From the NCBI GenBank assembly GCA_003024985.2, contig PXIH01S0008640.1: a stretch of DNA of 12,789 nt. One strand, given 5' to 3'. The notes beneath the pieces were generated by a model that searched no databases, had not been told where the DNA came from, and saw nothing but the letters and a program-made list of their open reading frames with translations. Position numbers and translations under genes: made by a program. Below are positions 8,901-12,789 of this stretch, one piece after another (positions within the stretch are counted from its first letter, which is position 1; every line of letters starts with the position of its first letter). The DNA comes from Euperipatoides rowelli (lineage: Eukaryota > Onychophora > Udeonychophora > Euonychophora > Peripatopsidae).

Positions 8901-10387
8901 TTTTCTGCTAATGCTTTAAAAAAAAAAGATTTAAGAATAGATAGAAATTTATGAAAATTACAAACTAACTAACTAAATAAAAAGCTATTTTAATTTTTTA
9001 ATTTTTCCTGAGCTGGGAGACGAAACGAAGCTAGAAATACTTTGCTGGAGCTACAGCTTCAAAGCTCTGATTTGTATTTTTTGTTGTTGACTCTATTTTA
9101 GGAACATTTATTTTAAATTTTTTTCAATTGTTTTAAATTATGCTGTGACTTTTTATAATTGTTGATAAATAAAAAGCAATGTTTGAAAAAAATATTACAT
9201 TATTAACAATAAAAAAAAATGAGATTGTTTCAATATACAACTTGTGGCGAACAAAAATATATTTAGCTGCCAAGTCAAAAACAGTTTTAAATATGATGCA
9301 TCATTAAACAAAAGCACAAATAAAGAATTTATTAAATTAAAAAAAAAAAAAAGACTTCAAAACTTTAACTTGATTCTCGATCAGTCTGTTCAAGCACTTC
9401 ATACATGCCATTACCAGAGTTCAATTACATACAAACATTTATCTACACATGGTAATTGATTCCTTGCTTTCTATTTGGATAAATTTTGCTCTTTAAAAAA
9501 AAAAAAAAAAAATTGTTTTTTTAGAATTCTTTTATCGCTTTAAAAAAATGTTTCCTGAATAAAAAATATATTTTAAAATATATTATTAAAATACCGGTAA
9601 CTTTATTATTTATATAATTTAATAATGTTGTTTTTTTTTTAAAATAATATCTCATTTGGATAGATAGATGCTGGATCCACTTTGTCAGCGTGCCTATAAC
9701 GAAGACAATGTGATCATTTTTTAACCTATCATACAGGCTCGTGCCTTTCATTTAAATCTACTAAATCGATTACAATGAAGTATTATTAAAACTGCGACAT
9801 ATGAGTCCAGCCTTAGTCTACATTGGCTCCATCTGTTCATATTAAAACTAAAAATAAAAACTCCAGGGCAATTTATGATTTTCTTTAATTCGTCTGTGTA
9901 CAGCTAAGAATGAAGGATTTAAAAATTTATTTATATTTTTCAATAAATTTAAAGCCAAAAATTTATAAAAGAGTAGTTTAAAATAGTCAAACTATTGATG
10001 AGGCATATAAGTTGGTTTAACAAGTTCAGTATGGCTAGCAATGGCAAAATTTATTTCTACCTTTTTTTTTTCATCTTTTTTTTTTTTAAATATTGACAAA
10101 AAAAAAAAATAGTACAACTTATTTTTTTTAATAATGCTATGTGTTTAATGTATATAATGGCTGGGGTCTTAAAAACACTTTAATTAAATGACATATTATT
10201 ATTTATTTTCTTTGCTCAAGTGGAACAATGATTTTTGAAACTAGTTCAATTAACTAATATTAAACATGCTCCATTTTATTGATTTTAATAAAATAAAAAA
10301 TTGCTTACCTAAGGTTGTTTCAGGCATTGCAAAATATGCTTTTTCAGTAGCTACACAAAACATACCATGAATAGTTAAACCAATACC
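2802..10387 (-). CDS. HIBCH: 3-hydroxyisobutyryl-CoA hydrolase, mitochondrial (partial gene, 3' five exons)
   Basis: Five minus-strand exons (10387-10309, 7703-7471, 6657-6502, 6384-6243, 2923-2802) join in one frame to give 243 residues and a TAA stop. They correspond to about residue 147 to the C-terminus of the 386-residue human enzyme, with almost no length change. HIBCH belongs to the crotonase fold and hydrolyses 3-hydroxyisobutyryl-CoA in mitochondrial valine breakdown. Visible landmarks in order are [27 protein letters not shown] with the catalytic Glu, [12 protein letters not shown], the helix [40 protein letters not shown] and the tail [15 protein letters not shown]. Every intron has GT-AG borders and phases agree (1, 0, 0, 1). 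The active-site loop is odd: FPNNAMS replaces the usual FPDVGGG. The 5' exons (transit peptide, oxyanion hole) are outside the window. The HIBCH family call is very secure. Whether this copy still has the classical activity is uncertain. Confidence 0.95.
3421..3673. repeat. Tandem units of 100-123 bp in outer hAT element
   Basis: Units start with (A/G)GCCCCCAATTTT at 3421, 3544 and 3644. Each continues with a C-rich string, an A-run, (AT)ATGGTATRC and (GTTAATAA)CATTAGT. The third unit is cut by the inner element. Its right half (TAATTTTGGTATGGCATATC) reappears at 4868-4887, and another start-like string (AAAAATTTTGAGGAGCC) follows at 4900-4916. Confidence 0.65.
3671..4842. mobile_element. Nested hAT-like non-autonomous element (inner)
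   Basis: A 1172-bp insertion beginning CAGGGTCAGATTGAC and ending with the inverse of CAGTTTAGGACAGGC. Both resemble a CAGGGTCGGACTGGC-type hAT terminus, though they match each other only at about half of the positions. It is bracketed by gctccagc (3663-3670) and actccacc (4843-4850), equal at 6 of 8 positions, fitting an aged 8-bp hAT target duplication. It interrupts the third tandem unit of the outer element, which resumes at 4851. No transposase frame is present. The core is AT-rich with C-run patches. Confidence 0.5.
6243..6384 (-). CDS. HIBCH: HIBCH exon (EYRL / HDFYEGVRA)
   Basis: A 142-nt exon in phase 0 at its start and phase 1 at its end. The acceptor is ATTTTTTGCAG/GCC. It encodes [20 protein letters not shown], then [20 protein letters not shown] and FYEGVRA. 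The TEYRL and FYEGVRA motifs are diagnostic for this family (human has MEYRL and FHEGVRA). The donor is G/GTTTGT, with T at +3, weaker than the other donors in the gene, though +5 G is kept. It faces the 3.3-kb last intron that holds the hAT elements. The 117-nt intron 6385-6501 before it is the shortest of the gene and holds nothing notable. Confidence 0.95.
6385..6501 (-). other. HIBCH intron, 117 bp, phase 0
   Basis: GTAAGT donor and TTTTTTGCAG acceptor. No internal feature other than A/T runs. Confidence 0.9.
6502..6657 (-). CDS. HIBCH: HIBCH exon (helical C-terminal half)
   Basis: A 156-nt exon of exactly 52 codons, phase 0 at both ends. The acceptor TTTTTCTTTCAG has the best pyrimidine tract of the gene and the donor is GGG/GTAAGT. 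It encodes [20 protein letters not shown], then [20 protein letters not shown] and [12 protein letters not shown]. This matches the HIBCH stretch that contains the IDRDK, INSCFSA and DGSSFA landmarks in human. It forms the helical part after the crotonase core. No stop or frameshift is seen. Confidence 0.95.
6658..7470 (-). other. HIBCH intron, 813 bp, phase 0
   Basis: GTAGGT donor and TTTCTTTCAG acceptor. AT-rich sequence with no repeat or gene that I can recognise. Confidence 0.9.
7471..7703 (-). CDS. HIBCH: HIBCH exon with altered active-site loop
   Basis: A 233-nt exon entering in phase 1 and leaving in phase 0. The acceptor is ATTTATTTTAG/GA and the donor is AAA/GTAGGT. It encodes [16 protein letters not shown], then [20 protein letters not shown], then [15 protein letters not shown] and the helix ending DTYQEK. 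Most of it aligns residue for residue with animal HIBCH (LTG.RLKGRD, A.HF.DS.KL, DLLALK). The exception is at its start: the family motif FPDVGGG is FPNNAMS, so the residue equivalent to human Asp177 is Asn (codon AAC, 7692-7690) and the Gly run is lost. An in-frame downstream GTATAG is not used, because only the GTAGGT donor keeps phase 0 with the next exon. Confidence 0.95.
7704..10308 (-). other. HIBCH intron, 2605 bp, phase 1
   Basis: GTAAGC donor and ATTTATTTTAG acceptor. It contains the foldback repeat at 8765-9069 and long A/T tracts. A 102-codon minus-strand open frame at 8412-8720 has no family motif and no splice logic with the gene, so it is not called. Confidence 0.85.
8765..9069. 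mobile_element. Foldback / MITE-like repeat (AGAGCTGGAGCTG family)
   Basis: The left side holds a strong hairpin at 8767-8812: AGAGCTGGAGCTGAAAAA pairs with TTTTTCAGCTCCAGTTCT at 17 of 18 positions. The right side (9009-9069) carries related strings (CCTGAGCTGGGAG, GCTGGAGCTACAGCTTC, AAAGCTCTG). Its end, read inverted, is CAGAGCTTTGAAGCTG, which resembles the left start CAAGAGCTGGAGCTG. The internal part is plain AT-rich DNA. No clear target duplication was found and the outer limits are approximate. Confidence 0.45.
10309..10387 (-). CDS. HIBCH: HIBCH exon with catalytic Glu (first visible exon)
   Basis: A 79-nt exon that enters in phase 0 and leaves in phase 1. It encodes [20 protein letters not shown] followed by MPETTLG. 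The Glu of MPET matches human Glu169, one of the two active-site acidic residues. The acceptor is TTTTTAAAG/GGT, a weak tract lacking C, and the donor is G/GTAAGC. The phase-1 G joins the next exon's GA to make Gly. Two decayed copies of this exon lie directly upstream in the transcript (10398-10470 and about 10565-10647). The previous exon, which should end with the ITMGG oxyanion segment, was not found in the remaining 2.4 kb, so the upstream intron is at least that long. Confidence 0.95.
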
Positions 10388-10397
10388 CTTTAAAAAT

Positions 10398-10470
10398 ATT
10401 AAACAGTATTTAACAAAGTATGTTTAATAGTTACACAAAACATGGCATGAATTGGTAAACCAACACATTT
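10398..10470 (-). pseudogene. Decayed copy 2 of HIBCH catalytic-Glu exon
   Basis: The bases 10428-10470 match 10348-10390 at an exact offset of 80, about 36 of 41 identical in the best part (shared: TACACAAAACAT, CATGAAT, TAAACCAA). On the minus strand it reads CVGLPIHAMFCVT against [14 protein letters not shown] of the live exon. The part matching the exon's 3' half (10398-10427) is diverged with small gaps, the MPET segment is lost, and the AG acceptor is gone (ACAAATG instead of AAAGGGT). It is a non-functional tandem duplicate. Confidence 0.75.
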
Positions 10471-10570
10471 GTAAAAACAAAAAAAAAAAGTTAAAGTAGG
10501 TTATCTTAAGTTGAGTACCGTAGCTAAATAAAGTAAGTTCAATACTTGCATAAAACTTGCAAGTACTTAC

Positions 10571-10643
10571 AATATGTCTTTAAAAAAAAATGCAAAGCTC
10601 AATAATATTAAACATGACAGGAGTAGTTAAAATCAACACCATT
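10571..10643 (-). pseudogene. Decayed copy 3 of HIBCH exon, with splice sites
   Basis: A third, weaker copy. AAACATG.CA.GA and CAACAC match copy 2, and the ACTTAC...TGCAAA strings match the donor side of the live exon. On the minus strand a good acceptor (poly-T then GTAG, AG at 10645-10644) and a GTAAGT donor (10570-10565) frame a 73-nt segment. If spliced in with phase 0 it would read NGVDFNYSCHV and then TAA, so it cannot code. It is either a relic or a premature-stop cassette. Confidence 0.5.
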
Positions 10644-10647
10644 CTAC

Positions 10648-11103
10648 AAAAAAAAAATAAAAAATCATGTAAGTTACCATAGTAAAATATGTAAATGGTT
10701 GTCATTATTGGGTTTTCCCAGGCATGTTCTTATTTTTATGTTATCAGTGAATGTCCATGGGGAAGAGAGGACATGAAATTCTGGCTAGAGTTTTATAAAA
10801 TACAGTCAAAGAATTAATTATGACAAAATTTAATTTTCAAAATTATGATAGCTCCCATTTTCATGATTTTAGATTCAAACAATAAATAAAATAAATTCCT
10901 TTATACTAATTTATTGTTCATGAAATGTATAAAATTATTTAAAAATTTAATTTAAAATTAGCTTTTCAAATGTCGAAAATTTTTAATCACTTATTTAACA
11001 ATTGCTTTGAGTATTGGTCAGCTGAATTAAAAATTATCTCGGTATATTGAATATAGAAATAGTGAGTTGGAGATCTTAATAGGGCAAAAACAGGGCAAGT
11101 GTA
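10648..11103. other. Intronic AT-rich DNA
   Basis: Part of the HIBCH intron upstream of the first visible exon. I looked for the preceding exon (the conserved HGITMGG segment on the minus strand) and did not find it here. Confidence 0.5.
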
Positions 11104-12128
11104 CAGTAATACCTATCTTGAGAGATCATTTGTTTTTAACAATCACAATTTTTTTGCAAAGATCAATTTTTCAATTATTAATGACCACCTGTGTAATGTA
11201 ATCAATGGTCAACTTTTTAAAATCCCAAGAAATTAATTCAACCTTTTTTTTAATAAGACCACAAGTTTACTACTTCAGGAAAGCCAAGGTTTTAGAGAAA
11301 AAATATCTCACTACTAAAATGTACAGTATTTAGCCTAATTAATCAATTTGACAAATTTAATTACAAAACAGATTTATAATTAGCTAATTGTTATATCATA
11401 TACCCATGGGCATTAAAACCTCTTATACCGTACCTTGAAAAAAACAAACAGGAAATCGGCCATCTTGAATTGTATCAAAATGTGCTGGATAATAGAGAGT
11501 GGAAGGGGACCTAAACCAGAAGTGGGATGGTTATAAAATGCAAACGATATGTGATGTCATATAAATATGTAGGATTATTGTAGGCCTAATAATTTTAATG
11601 CAGTCAGTCTAAAAAAATAGGCTTCTTAATAGTGGGTTGTATTTGAACGATCATGAACGTGAGCGCACATGCCTCACCTGACAAGCAAGAAAATCATTCA
11701 CAACACTATTATCAAAATACTGTATTATTATATGGTTACACTGTTCTTATTTATTTTAATAATGTATAAGGCAAATACAGTAACTTGTTTAAAACAAGTG
11801 TGTGCATACAAAATATAAAAAATTATGATACATACTGTACAGTACATTGTAAACAATGTAAATTAAGCTTATTTAATTAAACTGGTGTGATGCCTTAAAA
11901 TATAATATTTAAAAATGGATTTTTTTATACAAAACACTGGCTTTGATAAACCATTATTTAATGATGAAAGAGGATTTTTTTGGATCGCCTATTTCAAAGA
12001 CCAATATTTCATGGTGTAAGGTGTGGCCTATCAAGACCACACCTGGCACCTATCTTTGAGAGAACACGTCTCTTGGAAGACCACTATTTCATGGCATAAA
12101 AGGTGGTCTCTCGAAACAGGTTTTACTG
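11104..12128. mobile_element. pogo/Tc1-mariner-like non-autonomous element
   Basis: The ends form an imperfect inverted repeat: CAGTAATACCTATCTTGAGA at 11104-11123 and, inverted from 12128, CAGTAAAACCTGTTTCGAGA. Both are flanked by TA (11102-11103 and 12129-12130), the target site duplicated by Tc1/mariner and pogo elements. CAGT-starting ends with an AACC string are seen in pogo/Tigger relatives. The 1025-bp body has no transposase frame. GACCAC motifs recur near both ends, and an 80-bp direct repeat lies at the right end. Confidence 0.65.
11999..12118. repeat. 80-bp subterminal direct repeat in the TA-flanked element
   Basis: GACCAATATTTCATGGTGTA at 11999 and GACCACTATTTCATGGCATA at 12079 are spaced exactly 80 bases apart. 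Each is followed by AGGTG(T)GG and a CTATC or CTCTC string. The plus-strand open frame at 12023-12226 is only a by-product of this repeat. Confidence 0.6.
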
Positions 12129-12130
12129 TA

Positions 12131-12789
12131 CTATGCTTTAAATATTTTTTTTTCTTATTAATTGTTTGTTTTTTAAAGCAATATTTATTAAAACCTAATA
12201 TTTTTTTTATAAAATATGTAATTTAAACGTAAACTTTTAGAATATCTACCAGTAAAAATTGATAAACACTAAGATTTGGAAAGCTTTTCTGATATTGGAG
12301 AATTAACAAAAAAAAAAGACTTCATAAAATATATGTATACTGTCCTCATTTTTTAATTGTAATTGTCTTACATTTTGAATAGGATTGTCCTAGTTTATAT
12401 TTCAAAATATGGTAACTCTAAAAATAATATTTGTTTTATTATTTATTATTTCAGTGAAGTAATTCAATATATCAATATGCAGCAAAAATTTTGTATCATT
12501 AAAACTCTTACAATCAAACTAATTTATAATTTGAGGATCTTAAATTTTATACAAAACTGAAACTTCTCAGAGCATATACTGTAAATGTTAAGATACATTT
12601 TTTTTTGAAACCTATAAAATATACACTAAAATAAACTTGTCTAAAATGTTCAAACACAGTAACTTACAGTTTGTACCGTACTATGATTTTTTTCTCATTA
12701 ATCTGAACATTATGCAGATTTTTTTACACCCCTCCCCCATAAATTGTCAAGATTTACCCATACAATAACAATATACAAATACAAATATG
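12131..12789. other. Intronic AT-rich DNA to window end
   Basis: Probably still inside HIBCH, 5' of the first visible exon. It has A/T runs and no recognisable exon or repeat. A 65-codon plus-strand open frame at 12363-12560 is AT-driven and not supported as a gene. Confidence 0.5.

Noticed and set aside
9521-9751. 76-codon minus-strand open frame
   Set aside because: Intronic. Phe/Ile/Lys-rich translation of A/T tracts with no motif.
10671-10760. Upstream HIBCH exon ending near a GTAACT donor-like site
   Set aside because: The translation does not resemble the expected KPYVALIHGITMGG region in any frame.
12023-12226. 67-codon plus-strand open frame
   Set aside because: Its first half is the subterminal repeat of the TA-flanked element and the rest is poly-T-coded Phe/Leu.

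Overview
This window is AT-rich, intron-rich animal nuclear DNA. It looks like a marine invertebrate, but I cannot name a species from sequence alone. Evidence for this is spliced exons with GT-AG borders, a tRNA-derived SINE with target-site duplications, hAT-type and pogo/Tc1-type DNA transposon remnants, and dense poly-A/T runs with no bacterial-style gene packing.

One gene is certain. The minus strand carries the 3' part of a 3-hydroxyisobutyryl-CoA hydrolase (HIBCH) gene, the mitochondrial valine-degradation enzyme. Five exons are readable, in transcript order 10387-10309, 7703-7471, 6657-6502, 6384-6243 and 2923-2802. They join in frame (732 nt, 243 codons plus TAA) and match roughly human residues 147 to the C-terminus. 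The upstream exons lie beyond 12789. The catalytic Glu exon (PETTLG) is intact, but the next exon reads FPNNAMS where the family normally has FPDVGGG. The second active-site acidic residue is therefore Asn.

Layout by region. 1-2530: intergenic DNA downstream of the gene, with a frame-broken coding-like stretch (387-606), a SINE (607-759), a 40-bp palindrome (951-990) and a GC-rich tRNA-like/hairpin unit (2274-2396). 2531-2801: HIBCH 3' UTR with a candidate poly(A) signal. 2924-6242: last intron, mostly filled by a CAGGGGCGGATTTA-ended hAT-like element (3380-5756) that contains a second hAT-like element (3671-4842). 6385-7470: short introns. 7704-10308: a 2.6-kb intron with a foldback-type repeat near 8765-9069. 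10398-10650: two decayed tandem copies of the exon at 10309-10387. 11104-12128: a TA-flanked pogo/Tc1-like non-autonomous element, in the intron upstream of the first visible exon.

The points most worth a second look are the altered HIBCH active-site loop, the tandem decayed copies of the exon encoding the catalytic Glu (one copy still has both splice sites but an in-frame stop), and the nested hAT insertion with a recognisable 8-bp target duplication. I found no CRISPR array, rRNA, operon or clearly novel multi-gene system.
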